Source: Monilinia fructicola (taxonomy: Eukaryota > Ascomycota > Leotiomycetes > Helotiales > Sclerotiniaceae). From it: DNA of 64,000 nucleotides. Where the stretch lies: contig VICG01000003.1 of NCBI GenBank assembly GCA_008692225.1, positions 2,287,501-2,351,500 of the forward strand, in the 5' to 3' direction. The first letter of the stretch is position 1. Each line of letters starts with the position of its first letter. This document shows, piece after piece, positions 11,340 through 23,901 of this stretch. A model generated the notes under the pieces. The model worked only from the letters and a program-made list of their open reading frames with translations, made no database searches and was not told where the DNA came from. Position numbers and translations under genes: made by a program.

Positions 11340-14300
11340 CTATAGTCGCCAGACAGAGTGTGCCCACTTGTCGAACTGCCGAACATCAATATCATCCTTG
11401 CCAACTGTTCGGAAGAATTCCAGGAACCCTTTCCATCTCTCTCAAGCAAACTCCAGCAGCTAAATATCTGAAGCTTTTCAACGCTTGATCCCGACCTGAT
11501 TCAGGATTTCTCTCATCCATCGAGACGGCGAAGCAAGCAATGCTTTGCTCTAGGGCTTCTTCCGAATATTCTTCTCCGTCCTTGATGATGCAATTGATGA
11601 TGAATGCTGCAGTATCATCATACTTTTCTTTCATGCTGGTGCATAATTCTCTTTGCTTCTTGCTCACTGATCCAACCTTCCCAAGAATATTACCAACAAA
11701 AACCTCCCGCTCGCTGATTGGGCGAGTAGGATGCTCGCTATACTGATGCATGATGCCCAACATGTTGTTATCGTACCTGTATTGTTGTTAGATTGAATGC
11801 CTAGAAAGAAATTGGATAGCATAGTAAACAAGCTTACATCTCCTGGATTCCTCGAGCTTTGTCGCGCAGATGTTGCCAGATTATGCCCCGAGAGCAAGAT
11901 TTAACAAATTCCCATACGTGTTGCATAACATCGGGACTACCATTGGCAAACATGTTCAGATTTTTGACATCTTCAAACACTTGTCGCTCATCAATTGCAC
12001 GGTATAGAATCCCACAAACTTTCTGACTTTCATAGTATTTTATGTTTGAGACCTCGTCCTCTTCATCCATAGCTTCAACAGGAGCATACTCAGTCGCGAA
12101 TTCTAGACGATCAGTAGGTCGGTTCAAAATCTTGATATGCGGTCCTGGAGCCATGAAGTCGGGACGCCACAGAGTACTCTTGGGTATACTTGGGTGGTTT
12201 ATATCGGCCTAGAGAGATCCAGGGTTTAGTAAAAGTTCCAAATCAAATATGAAACTTGACGTACCGCTATTCCTGTTTTAGAGTAATCAACAGCAGTTGA
12301 GCAAAGCTCGGCCAATTTTAGGCACTCGCGAGACTCAGTTCCTTCATCATTTTGATCGGCATAGACTTGATGTCGATTTGAAATCACTCCGAGTTGATCT
12401 GTCTTCATGAAAGTCAAGAAGAAATCGGCCATATCTTGCTGCGTCACCGGGTGGCCAATATCTACAGGTGGCAATCTTAGATAATCTGCAGGTGTTACAG
12501 TCTTTTTCAGTTTCATATCTGGATCAAAAATGACATAGTAAAGATCCCCATCAAGGTCTCCACCAGACAATTGGCTTGGTAAATCTCGAGCACCTCTCTG
12601 GCTAAAGCAAATGCAGTTATAGAGGCTCTTCAGTGGAGAATTGCTTGGGACATCCACAGCATTAACCAATTGAATGTCTCCGGGATGAAGAGCTGGAGCG
12701 CGAGTGATGACAACTTCGGATCGTACTAAAGTGGTTCGCTTCCCATCCTCAAGCCAGCAACAATATATTTCGCCTTCTTCCAAGATACCAGTTTCATCCA
12801 TAATGCCGTGGAGATGATATCCCTTCTCTACAGGTATTCTAGCTTTATGCTTTAGAGTTCGAAGTTCTATCAGAACTGCCATTTCAAGAACATCGCGTAA
12901 GAATACATCGTCCCTAAAGTCCAGATTTAAATCAGAGCAATGGTTTATTAGAAATGGGAGCAGAACAGCGTCCCCAACTCTGTTTCGTTGAAGGAATGTC
13001 GAGGCATTGTATGCATTAGCAGTAATTGATCTCAATCGTGAGACTTCCTTTGCTTGAAGTTTCATAAAATATCCGGGCTCGACTCCTAAGTCTTCCAAGA
13101 TTTTGATAAATTGTCGATTGAGATACATAGGGAGTGGCTTATATGCCCCACCACATATTTCAATGTCATCTGAGAGTGATCCATCGAACTTGATCATAGA
13201 GTTCCTGAGTCTCAAATAGTCTCCCGGTAGGCGGGTATCTAAAGAGATCATACCCTTGGCACCTGTCAATAATATGGTAAGCTTTGCCTACGGATGGCAT
13301 CAATAACATTGTGGTTTGTGGGTTGCGAAAGACCAAGGAAATTGATCGCAAGTAGGAAGAATTCATAACTAACCCCGATACCGAATCTGAAAACAAGTCG
13401 GCTTCACAAGGTTCTTATTAGGTAGCTGTGCCCAAATCTTATGCATTAATGACTGTGACATTGTTCCCACTCCATCACTAAAGCATCTGCCATTGCGTTC
13501 GACATCAGGGATTTCTTCAACTATAACAGTCTCTTGTCAAGCCTAATGGCATTTGGTGTATCGGAGAATGCCTGGCCAATTCTTGCTGCGCACTTGGCTG
13601 GAGAACGAATCGACGCAAAAATTGCCCAAGTCGTGAATAATATGTTGAGCATCGTGATATCCTTTTTCATTGAAAAATGGTGCCACAAACCAGCACGATT
13701 GTGTGCGAAGAGAGGAATGCGACGAGCCTAGGTATTCATACTTTTGGTTTGCGATCGAAAACCCATTCTGTAGAATATTTTTGAAAACTCCATCAAAAAC
13801 CTCATCATTGGAAACATTTGAAGCATAATGAATTCTGCCACCATCTTCATCGCAAAAGTTCACACGCGCGAAATAGCTATGACTACCTAAAATCATGACA
13901 CATTGTTATTAGTATATTGGTAAGCCATGTTATGAAAGGAAAGAGTAGATTTAAAATCAATAGAGATGAAGAGTGCAAGGTGGAATCAGAATAATGCTTA
14001 CCAGCATATTTTCGAAGAATCCGATTGTTGCTCTCGGTCTCAGGGCCATCGAGGGAAACTCTAGCAGGAGTAATGGTAACTCTATGGATCAAAGCCGTAT
14101 TCTGAGATGCTGTACCGCCAAAGCCCTCAGCGTATAGAGCCTCTTGAGTCGCAAGTTTCTCGTTTTCTAGAAGCAGTTCAACAATAGTATTCTTCTCGAA
14201 AGCTTCCGCTTTTACACCAGGTCCTTGGAATGGAAGTTGATGGAATAGCCTCTTCATAGCCGCAACACAAACTGGAAGAGTAGATCGTTCGTACATTGAC

Positions 14301-15351
14301 ACAAAGGTTGGAAGAAGATCAATTATCTGGATAGGAGAGAGGTATCCATTTTGGGCTAACTTTTGGACTTGAAATGTCAATGGAAATGGCAAAGTGTTAT
14401 TGAAACTTCCTAGAGCCTCATGTAGCCTCCTGAGGCCAGAAATATGAGATTCTCTTGGTTCGATAACTGCAACGGAATGATGAATCATTGGTGGGATACC
14501 TCTTGCATTTCTTAGAGTCTCCAGCCTCTGTTCAATCTCTCTTGAGAAGCCACCTGTTACTTTTAATGCGCAGCGATACACAAGAGAGCTGCCCGCAATC
14601 TCTTGATGCTTTTCATCGAAACTAGCAATACGGGGACCTTTTTTGGCTGTTGCGGATTAAGTGATTGAGGTTCACGTTGGCAAACATATGTGTGATCTCG
14701 GCGAGAATGTCATTTTTTGAAGGATCTCTAAAAAAAATTGAGGAGGTTGATGGAGTGTGGCAGTGATGGCTGGATTTTGACCATCATCTGTGGTGAGAAG
14801 TTCAATAGTATCGTAACGAATGACCATTCGGAAGCCGTTATCGAGAATCAGTACCATTGCCCTTTCCCTGAAATTAACAGTAACATTGTTTCCCCATCTG
14901 ACCTCGGGCATGAAAACCAAATCTCCTTCGACATAACTCCATGTTCCACACATAACAGAGGTGCATTCAAATTCAGTGTTAGCACTCGGTGGACCATGTT
15001 GAAGTCTTGACTTTTCGATACGTTCTTTTTCCTCTCTCTCTCAAGGCACCGGAGTAAGTATGGGTCTGCTGAATACCTGCTCTTTTCGCAATAAATTGGC
15101 TTGCTGTGAAAAATAAGTTTTGGGGGAGGGGCCAAAGATCTCATTTGCCTGTTTGGTCTCCTTTCACCAAATTTTTGTAGAAACTTTTCACCATCCCTAG
15201 TAGTCCGAAAAGTGATTTTCCCAAAATCTTTCGTGCGAGCAGTGAAACAATGAAAGGCACGAATAGCAAGAGTATCGATCTTAGGCTTAAGAAATTTTCT
15301 AAGATCGTGATCTCCAGTTTGGACTGGCACGTTTGTGATGTGAACCTCCAT
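11340..15351 (-). CDS. RNA-dependent RNA polymerase (QDE-1/Rdp1 family), with frame breaks
   Basis: Eukaryotic cellular RdRP, which makes double-stranded RNA for RNA silencing. Start ATG 15351 gives MEVHITNVPVQ, an RRM-like N-terminus usual for fungal RdRPs; the TTG-started frame upstream is not used. The catalytic loop SGGDLDGDLYYV (DxDGD) lies near 12530-12560, after an RRVGD../ALHPGDIQ core. Introns fit at 14001-13887, 13373-13263, 12264-12209 and 11837-11777. The reading frame breaks at several points: A5 run 15026-15030, A8 run 14730-14737, T6 run 14639-14644, near 13579-13596, near 13520-13538, and CCC at 11427-11429. Correcting each by one base gives continuous RdRP-like protein ending in VWRL at 11340. 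Either these are sequencing indels or the gene is inactivated. The catalytic exon itself is intact. Confidence 0.85.
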
Positions 15352-15721
15352 GGGCGTCTCGGAGGATTTCACGAGTTCAACATGGGATTGGATAGTCAAT
15401 GGAATATTTCAACCAGCATATGACATCAAGAGGCAATGACGATAGATATATTCGAATATGGTCCGAAGTGAGTTGTATTGAAAGAGAATAAGACCTAGGG
15501 AGGGAGTGGGCAGAGGAGAGAAGATGGGTGGGGTAAAGTGAGGCTGCAGGTAACCGTCGTGAACAGTTCACTGGTTGGTTAATATTCCCAAAAGAGAAAA
15601 TTGCAACTGCCGGGTACCTAAAGTTGCATTCGCTTATATTCAGGTGCAGCGTCATCTTCGTTTGCTTAACCCATTAGATGTATCTGATTCGTGAGAAATA
15701 AGACCGATTATTGAACTAAAA

Positions 15722-16235
15722 TAAGAGTTGCGGCCACAGCTTATCGTATAACTTATGTTTTCGTGATAAAATCCCTGTAAAATTTATGTTTTCTTATATA
15801 AATCAAAATTTGCAATAACTGCTGTGATTATTTGTATATTTTTTCGAAATTTCCATTAATTATTTTTTAAGCTTAATAAAATTCAAAAATATAAACTAAT
15901 TATTTTTATATATTTTTATTTAGAAAATTATATCTCTTTAAAGTTGAAAAGTTTTAAAAAAATCTTATATAAAATATTCTTTTTATATAAAATAAGCGAT
16001 TTTTTTTGAAAAAGTTATATTATTTAATTTTTTAAAATTAATAATCTATTAAGAAAATTATAAAAATAAAATAACTTATTTTGATATAATTTTGAATAAT
16101 TTCTTATATATTTATTTAAATATTATAAGATTTTTTATAATAATTAGTATTTTATTAAAGATATTAAAAATTGAAAAATAGAGGTTTTTAACCCAAAAAC
16201 GTAAGGTGTGCAATAAGCTGTGGCCGTAACTCTTA
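15722..16235. mobile_element. AT-rich MITE-like element with ~40 bp terminal inverted repeats
   Basis: The left end AAGAGTTGCGGCCACAGC and the right end, read on the other strand as AAGAGTTACGGCCACAGC, form imperfect inverted repeats of about 40 bp, flanked by TA at 15722-15723 and 16234-16235. The ~430 bp interior is extremely A/T-rich with no open frame, unlike the flanks. Differences between the two ends are mainly C-to-T type. This fits a non-autonomous Tc1/mariner-like element degraded by repeat-induced point mutation. It sits about 370 bp upstream of the RdRP start. Confidence 0.75.
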
Positions 16236-17985
16236 CAATCTAAGTATCTCATCATTTTTTATCAAGAAAATCCCAATCTCGAGTTTAAGCATATACTTGA
16301 CTTTCTCCTTGAAGAGGTACTACAAGATTGCCAACCCAAGCTGTGTATTGCATTCAGATAAACTCATATAACGATGCCCTATGACTTACTTAGTCTACAT
16401 GCGATGAAGGTTCCCCAAATCCAATATTGGCTTCGAGCATTCATTGGCATCTCAGCCTCATGAACCTAATAGCATGCATAGATATCTTAATTCGAAATGA
16501 ACGATAGAGTATACGTTCAGGTCATTATGAGAGAGAGCATTTTAATATCCAAGCTTATGTTCCATGTTCCAACCAGGTCCTTTCAAGGTTACCCAGAAAA
16601 AAGAATTGTTACTCGGGACACTGCCTTCAAATTTCAATACATGTGAATCTAAAATCGAGTCCATAGACTCTCTGCCTCCAGGCTACAAGTTGTAGCTGTC
16701 GATAGGGCAAATTCTAAAGCCAGAGGCAGTGGCAAGCTCTTGAAATTTATCAGAACCGCAGCTCCGTCCATCCTGATGTTCATGTACTTAAGATTCAACT
16801 GCTTCCAGACAGCAAGCAACCATAACAACTATACAGAACAAGATGTATGACCACTTGGCGGTCTAGAGCACTCATGATTGGCAGCATAGAAATGCTCTGC
16901 AGCTGCACTAGCAGAGCAGCTCAACACATAAATGTGTATGGCGTTAGGTGCTGAACCTCGACTGGGAAGTTTGAAATATATCATCCCAACACCGAAGCTT
17001 CCAATTACTCCTGCCTCAACATTCTTGGTCTACAGGCCTAAGTTCTGCTTCACCAGAATTGATGCATAGATCTTGGTCGTCTCGCAAAACATTTGCAAAC
17101 CTTTTGCCCAGAAGCTCTGATCACCATGACATCCGCTCCGCTCTCTCCCATTTTCCCCACCCTTTCATAACCTACTGTATACATCCATGGGTAGCTTTGA
17201 TTCCATTACTATTCCACTTGTCGCAAGTAGCAAACCAAATTCTAGGCATCGGTTCAAAGTGGTGGCGGCTGTATGAGCCTGGCAAATTCTTTGAAGATTT
17301 CTTGAGGAAGATAGGCAGAGAATTTAATAGGTTATATATCTTATCACAACGACTAGATTTGCAACAATTCGTTTTGTCTGTGGTTGAGGGGATGACTAGA
17401 TATGGGTGATGCTAAGCATCAAGATCGATTCCGAGGATGACTTGTAGTAATTAGAACCTTGGAAGTAGTTCATGCGAGCTTTGTTTGGAGAACACCAAAG
17501 AGCCCTGGAGAGCTGCATCATTGTGCTTCCAAGTCAAGGGAGTGGAAAGAGCTTTTTGGAAGAAAATGCACGGGCCAAATGAATTTTCTCTTCTGGGTTC
17601 TGTCGACTTCAATTCAAACCTTGAATTGGAGCAAATGACGATGGGTGAAGTCGTCTTGAGAAGGTTTCTCTCAACCATCGTTTAACATTGACTACGAACT
17701 GCTCAACGAAATCCATTTTTCTACAGAGTACAGTATTGCTCCAAGATTATTCCATTCCACTTTCTTCGCATGGATTCCGTGGCTTCCTCCACCTATCGGT
17801 CTCCGGGAAGCTAAAAAGCGAATTGCTGCACATCTGATCTCCATACCTTCTACGCGAGTAATGATAATATTAATAATACACGGAGTGCATTCTCCATCTA
17901 AGAATAGCATACATACTCGAGTAGGTACAGTACCATCAACATGGGCATTCCCATCTATAAGCTCTACTCTGTACACTCAATCTAT
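16236..17985. other. intergenic, no supported gene
   Basis: The short open frames (17059-17409, 17451-17685) show no recognisable protein and overlap on both strands. Nothing convincing seen. Confidence 0.4.
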
Positions 17986-17987
17986 TT

Positions 17988-18055
17988 CCATCTCCACCGT
18001 CTCATCTCCACCGTCTCATCTCCACCGTCTCATCTCCACCGTCTCATCTCCACCC
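17988..18055. repeat. 14-mer tandem repeat (TCTCCACCGTCTCA)n
   Basis: About four and a half near-perfect copies of a 14 nt pyrimidine-rich unit, leading into CCACCCT-rich low complexity to about 18100. The plus strand here is strongly C-rich and G-poor. Confidence 0.85.
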
Positions 18056-18680
18056 TCCACCCTCCACCTCTACCCTCCACCCTCCACTTCCTCCTCTCTC
18101 CCCCTCTTCCCCTCTTCTTCGTCTCCAAATACTTTGTTGCACATCTCATATACCTACCTAATAATAATACACCTATTCAATCCCACTTCCAATCGCAACT
18201 CCCACCCAAACCAAGCAAGCGTCTCCAAGCCATCATCCTTCCCATCTCCACTCCACCCTTCCCTCACCAATCTCTCCCATCCCCATCACAAAATATTGCA
18301 CGTCTCATATACCCATTCAATCATAATACACAGCTCCCCTACCAGCTCGCGCTATAGCAACAGCAATATTAATATAAATCCAAGATCCAGCCACCATCCA
18401 ATCCAATCCATCTCAACCATCGCGACCGACCGACCGACCGTCCACCCCGACGTGAAAAATAACCTCAAGCCAGGGCGTGCAGCCTCAGAGCATCATCTGG
18501 CCCGTGACCAAACTCGGTAATTGCAGTGGATAGCCGAGCCTTATTAATTGACAGCCCTCGGACCTGGTGGACCTCCTCTCCTGTCCATACCGTAAAATTT
18601 TTAACGAGGAGCAGAGCAGAGATGGAAGGGTGATGGAATTTCCCGGAAGCGAGAGGAGTTGATTTGTTGACGTTCTTGTT

Positions 18681-18835
18681 CTGCTTTGCTTTGCTTTTTG
18701 CTTTGCTTTGCTTTGCTTTGCTTTGCTTTGCTTTGCTTTGCTTTGCTTTGCTTTGCTTTGCTTTGCTTTGCTTTGCTTTGCTTTGCTTTGCTTTGCTTTG
18801 CTTTGCTTTGCTTTGCTTTGCTTTGCTTTGCTTTT
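18681..18835. repeat. pentanucleotide microsatellite (CTTTG)n
   Basis: About 27 perfect copies from 18701 to 18834, preceded by a few imperfect ones. Because five is not a multiple of three, all frames stay open and give artificial repeats such as KAKQS or CFALL. These are not proteins. Confidence 0.97.
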
Positions 18836-19818
18836 TCGTTGGGGTGCTGTGGATCATTCGGATCCTGAGAGTTTGGTGTTGAATTTGAGGATGGAAAGTT
18901 TCTCAAAGATGAATAAGGCTATGAATAAATCTTCTTTCATCGCATTATTCCAATGAAGTCCGAAGGTTAGATTGATAGTCACAGTGTCTCCATCAATTCG
19001 TTGATCATCCATACAAATCGGAATCCAGATGCATAGTCTAATCGCATTATACCTCACTGTTATCACTATTATTTCCTTCATCCCTCTACAAGGATTTGAT
19101 GTCCAACTATCCATTGTTGTCACGCTGCCCACATGTACATTGTACAGGTGTTCCTAACTTCCCATCCCGATTCCCGCATCTCACCATTCGCCTCTCATTC
19201 TACCATCTTACTCATCACATATGGGCAAAGCTTGAGGACTGGAAACGAGTCCTCTCAGATCCTCGGGCCACGAGACCGACTTTATCTTCAAATTGGATTG
19301 GGCCGTAGAATCGAAGATGTGTGTTCGCTAGCTTATCGATTCTTTCACTCCCGATTGCACTTCGATGGCAAGTTCACCAATTATTCCACAAAGAAAGTGG
19401 ATGCGCTGAAAGAATAGATACAGTAGATATCTTGGAGCAACAAAACTCTTCACACCTGGTAAGATCGTACTTGCAGCATGATGCTTCCTGCCGCATGGCA
19501 TTAAACCGCATGCCGTCCCATCAATCGACGGAGCACGGCAATTAGTTCTAGTGTAGCGACACACAAATCAAAATCGCAGTCTACTCATAGTTCTAAACAC
19601 TAACCCCCCCCACCACGTATCCAGAACATGCGCCAAGCACAGGCAATGATCTAGCATCCACCATCCTATCCCCAGCTCATACACACACACAATGACCGAT
19701 CGCTGCGACGCGGAAAATGTCATAACGTCAATAGCTAGCTAGCCATCCATACGTGAACCACAAAGTCAACAACCAACCCATCACGCCGCAGCCAGCTATC
19801 AAAATATAATAACATACC

Positions 19819-19947
19819 ATCCTGTATCCTGTATCCTGTATCCTGTATCCTGTATCCTGTATCCTGTATCCTGTATCCTGTATCCTGTATCCTGTATCCT
19901 GTATCCTGTATCCTGTATCCTGTATCCTGTATCCTGTATCCTGTATC
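19819..19947. repeat. heptanucleotide tandem repeat (TCCTGTA)n
   Basis: About 18 copies, degrading to TCTTGCA/TCCTGCA at the right end. Apparent YRIQDTG repeat proteins on the minus strand come from this array. Confidence 0.97.
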
Positions 19948-19974
19948 TTGCATCCTGCATCCCGCATGCTTCCA

Positions 19975-20405
19975 CAACATCTCCACCATCTCCCTCTCCC
20001 TCTCCTCTCCTCTCCTCTCCCTCTCCTCTCCTCTCCCTCCCCAATCCCCACCCACCAATCCCCATCCACCAACCCTCAAAACCAACCACAAAGAAAAATA
20101 CCACATCAACCCACACCACAACACACCACCACACACCACACAAACAAACCTCTTATTACATACATACATATACATCCATAAATCAACGCCAACATCAACA
20201 TCAACGCCAACGCCAACGCCAACGCCAACGCCAACGCCAACATCAACGCCAACATCAACGCCAACGCCAACGCCAACGCCAATCCCAAATCCATTTCTTC
20301 TCAATCCACTCCCCTCCCCTCCCCTCCCCTCCACTCCAATTCCGCATTTCGCTCATTCACACCCCCCACACCCACACCCACACCCACACCCACACCCGCA
20401 CCCAC
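19975..20405. repeat. compound low-complexity tract: CTCTCC, CAACGC, CCCCT and ACACCC runs
   Basis: Successive short tandem blocks: CT/CTCC-rich to 20040, CAACGC/CAACAT hexamers 20183-20283, CCCCT 20305-20333, and ACACCC 20367-20403. The plus strand is nearly free of G over about 430 bases. Low complexity, non-coding by appearance. Confidence 0.9.
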
Positions 20406-21537
20406 AAACCCTTGCTTTTTCCTTTGCCATATGAGAATTTGCCATTCCTACCTACTACTAGGTAGGTAGGTAGGTAAGGAGGTAGGTAAGATTACCTATG
20501 TAATTAATCTGCGTTTAACGATTCGAGGTTTAAATCTTATCAACTCTGCGATCGATTTGAACTGCGATGCGTCTTGAAATCTTGGGGGTATTCTTTCGAT
20601 TTTGAATCATATACAAGTATATATATACCCAAGATGAAATTCGATACCCTTTCTATCAACACATCACATGATTCATGTCTTGAATTACACCCAATAATTT
20701 GTAAAATATTCTTTTTATTCCCATCTAACTATCTTAACATCTCATCGTCTCTAGCTCAAACTCTCAAGATCATCATCCCATTTTCATTTGATGAATTTCA
20801 CCATCACAATACCAGAATGATCATAATCAGACCTAGGAAAGTAACCACTCCTCATCCCACTTCCATAGCCTCCGTAATTTTTCCACTTTGTAAAATAAGA
20901 CCAATCAATCAACCAAACCACTTAGATGGGGGGATGATGGGAAAAACCTATCGATTTCGATTCAAAGCACAACTTTTCCATGGCTCAAAAACATCCCATA
21001 CCGACCATCTCAAATCCTTCCATCATCAATCTATTCCATCTCCCATCCTAAACCTTCCCTCCCCCATCACATCAATGACTAGCATCGAAACCTCAAAGTC
21101 CCTGCTCACAATCAACATAACATATTTCCTAGAAAGAAAGGTATCTCAAATGAAAAAAAAAGCTCCGTCGTAGAAAAGAAGAACGTCCATAGATACACAT
21201 TACTTTTATTAGCTCATCGTAATAAGTGCATTGATATTGTTTGTGAACTCCTTCCAAAAAACAACGTTGAAAGGAAAACCTCCGTCCACAAAAGTATTGC
21301 AAGCTTGGTGTGAAAAAAAAAGGTAGAGAAGAAATATCTCAAAGAATCTGCTCAATCATGCGAAAATGCGCCAGTGAAAACTTGTGTACATGCGTCGTTT
21401 TGTTCATGTTGGATATTATCTGAATGACCTTATTCCCAATTGCGCCGTATGTAAGACCCTATCTTTATACTTGAAGGTAGTCTACGTTGAGGTATAGATG
21501 ATTCATCCATACCCAACTTTCTTGATAGGCATTTTGC

Positions 21538-23901
21538 TTACAAGGCTTGACCTGGAACTGGCTTTCTTTCGACTGGACTTCTGACATTTGGAGGAGATTG
21601 AGAGGATGAAGAATCATTCGTTGGCGCAGAAACATTGATGGCAGGACTTGGCTGTCTCGAAATAGGATCAGTATCCGAATCTCTACGAGCACGTCCCTCG
21701 ATTGGTGAAGCCTCTTGTTTATTTAGCGAAGGCACTTGTTGACTTGGTGGAGTCACTTGTTGATTTGGTGGAGTGACTGGTCGTTGTTGCTTTCTTTGGC
21801 CTTGTGGAGTCAATGGCCTTGGGGCTAGTGGACCTTGAGGGGTCATTGGACGCTGTTGGTTTGGATGATTGGGGGGAACCATTGGGCGTTGACCTTGAGG
21901 TGTCATTGGTCTGTTACCTGGTGACATCGATCTTGGAGGACCTTGCATCATGCCAGGACCACGAGGAGGACCTTGTCCATTTGGTTGCATTGGCCGAGGA
22001 GGACCTTGCATCATGCCAGGACCACGAGGAGGACCTTGTCCATTTGGTCCCATTGGTCTGGGTGGTCCATTTGGTGGCATCGACTTGGGAGGGCCTTGTC
22101 CATTTGGTTGCACTGGTCTCAAAGGTCCATTTGGTAATGGTCCGTTTGGTAATGGGCCATTTGGTGGTGGTCCATTTGGTGATGGTCCATTTGGTATCAT
22201 TGGTCGATTACCCATTGGAGATGAAGGATAAGGTGGGCCATCCTTGTTTGGTGTGCGGGGAGGGCCCTTCATACCAGGTGACATAGGACGTTGTTGAGGG
22301 CGCATAGCGGGTGAACCTTGGGGACCAGTTTGTTGCTGTTGGGGACGTGGCTTGACAGGACGAGTAGAGAGACAAGTTCGAGGAACCACACCTTGCTTGG
22401 AACGATCGAGACGAATGCAAAGAGCCTGTGTTTAATTAGCACATGAGGATTCTAGCTGAATGGAAAAAGGAACTCCTCACCCATCCATCATCATATTCAT
22501 GCAAAATGCGAATCAATTGACCAGCTTTCAATTCAAGTTCATCATCCATCGAAGGTGCAAAATCAAGTTGAACTCGATGAACCGTGGTGTTAGGAGGGCC
22601 TCCAGCAGCTACGATCGCCATACCAGCGGCAGATTGAGCTGTTGAAGCATTACTAAATTCAGAACCAGAAGGACTTGGTGGGGTTAAAAGCTGTATTACT
22701 CTTGGTCGTGAAATCCATTTGTTTGAGACCATTACCAGCCTTTGAAGCACTACGTGTAAGACCAAGTGGTTTGACGGGAACGGGAGCTGGGCCACCTTGC
22801 TGGGTGGTACCAGCAGGAGAACTAGAAGTGGTAGAATGTGCGGAAGCAGAAGCAGCGACGGCAGAGGCCGTAACCGCAGAAGTAGCAATTACTTCACCAC
22901 CAGCGGTAAACCCTTCGATAATCGGTGGACCATTAGTATTCGGTGTATCAATAGCTTCAGCGTGGTTTCCAAATGGATTATTCTTATTCTGTTCATGATT
23001 TGGTTGATCTGATTGATAGCTATGCGCAGTTGATATTGGTGTCAACAAAGCACCCATTGGACCGGGAGCTTGATTCATTTCTTGCTTCTCGTTGAAGGGT
23101 TGGAATTGTGTAACAGGACGAAGGGATAGACGATGGGCTGCTGCGGCGGCGGCCGCCGCTTCTGCTCCTCCAGCCCCTCCAGCTGCTCCAGCTGCTCCTG
23201 CTGCCCCTCGAGCTGAACGTTGACTTGCTTTCCGTTGAACTTCTACACGTTCAGCTTCTGCGCGTCGAGCTGACGCCGCTTTCTCATTGGCGTTCACTCT
23301 TGGCAGCTTGCTTCTTCTTTCTGAAGAAGAACAAAAGAAGTACAAGTGCAGCTCCAAACAACAATAAAATTCCAATAGCCAAACCGGCCTTTCCTCCAGC
23401 ACTCATACCCGAACTTGATGAATCCGCTGCAGCAGTAGATGATGCATTCGCAGAGGAAGCGGACGAGGTTGCCGAACTTGATGTTGGCGTATTACTTGTA
23501 GCGGCGAGAAGAGCAATTGAACTACCAACGGATGATGTAGCGACAATGGAACTGGGAAGTTCAGTAGAGCTGGAAGCGGAGGTTTTCAGAGTGGAAGAAG
23601 CGGATGTTGAAGCATGGCTTTCACTGATTGAGGAACTGGTAGTTGTTCTAGCGGCGGTAGTTTTAGTCGAAGAGGTAGTTTTGTGAACTTCAGATGATGT
23701 TGTTTCATCATCTTGTCCTACAGTTGAGTAACCTGCAATTGATCCTGTGAAGGTTGGTTCAGCAGTTACGTAAACGACCGACACAATGGTTTGTAATGCT
23801 GGATCTGGTTGCCTGACTTCGATTGGTGCTGCAACTTCATCTTGTTGAGATAATTCAACACGTCGCGCATGGCGAGTATGTTGATGAGGACGACCTTTCA
23901 T
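21538..23901 (-). CDS. single-pass membrane protein with C-terminal SH3 domain (Fus1-like architecture)
   Basis: Start ATG 23901. The N-terminus has no clear signal peptide. A Ser/Thr-rich extracellular stalk (about 23750-23420) leads to the membrane segment AGLAIGILLLFGAALVLLLF and a basic RKKK stop-transfer. The cytoplasmic part has an Ala/Gln/Arg-rich coiled stretch, then a disordered linker. The SH3 domain begins near 22575 (VQLDFAPSMDDELELKAGQ) and crosses an intron at 22480-22426 into ALCIRLDRSKQGVVP. The tail is Pro/Gly/Asn-rich (PNGPP-type repeats) to 21538. SH3 domains bind PxxP ligands, so a role in cell polarity or signalling is inferred from architecture. Two one-base frame shifts are needed, near 23297 and at the G4 run around 22680. 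Confidence 0.8.

Noticed and set aside
15377..15655. Minus-strand 92-codon frame overlapping the RdRP 5' end
   Set aside because: Different frame from the RdRP start and no protein-like motif; it is the 5' flank of RdRP.
18465..18956. Long open frames on both strands with KAKQS or CFALL repeats
   Set aside because: They are pure translations of the (CTTTG)n microsatellite; every frame is open because the unit lacks stops.
18000..20000. Possible CRISPR array
   Set aside because: Repeats are head-to-tail without unique spacers and the genome is eukaryotic.
19728..20334. YRIQDTG-repeat and Val/Gly-repeat proteins of up to 199 residues
   Set aside because: Direct consequence of the heptamer and CAACGC hexamer arrays; no unique sequence flanks them as a protein would.
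20574..21173. 199-codon plus-strand open frame
   Set aside because: Starts with TTG, is pyrimidine-biased low-complexity sequence, and has no domain or splice pattern.
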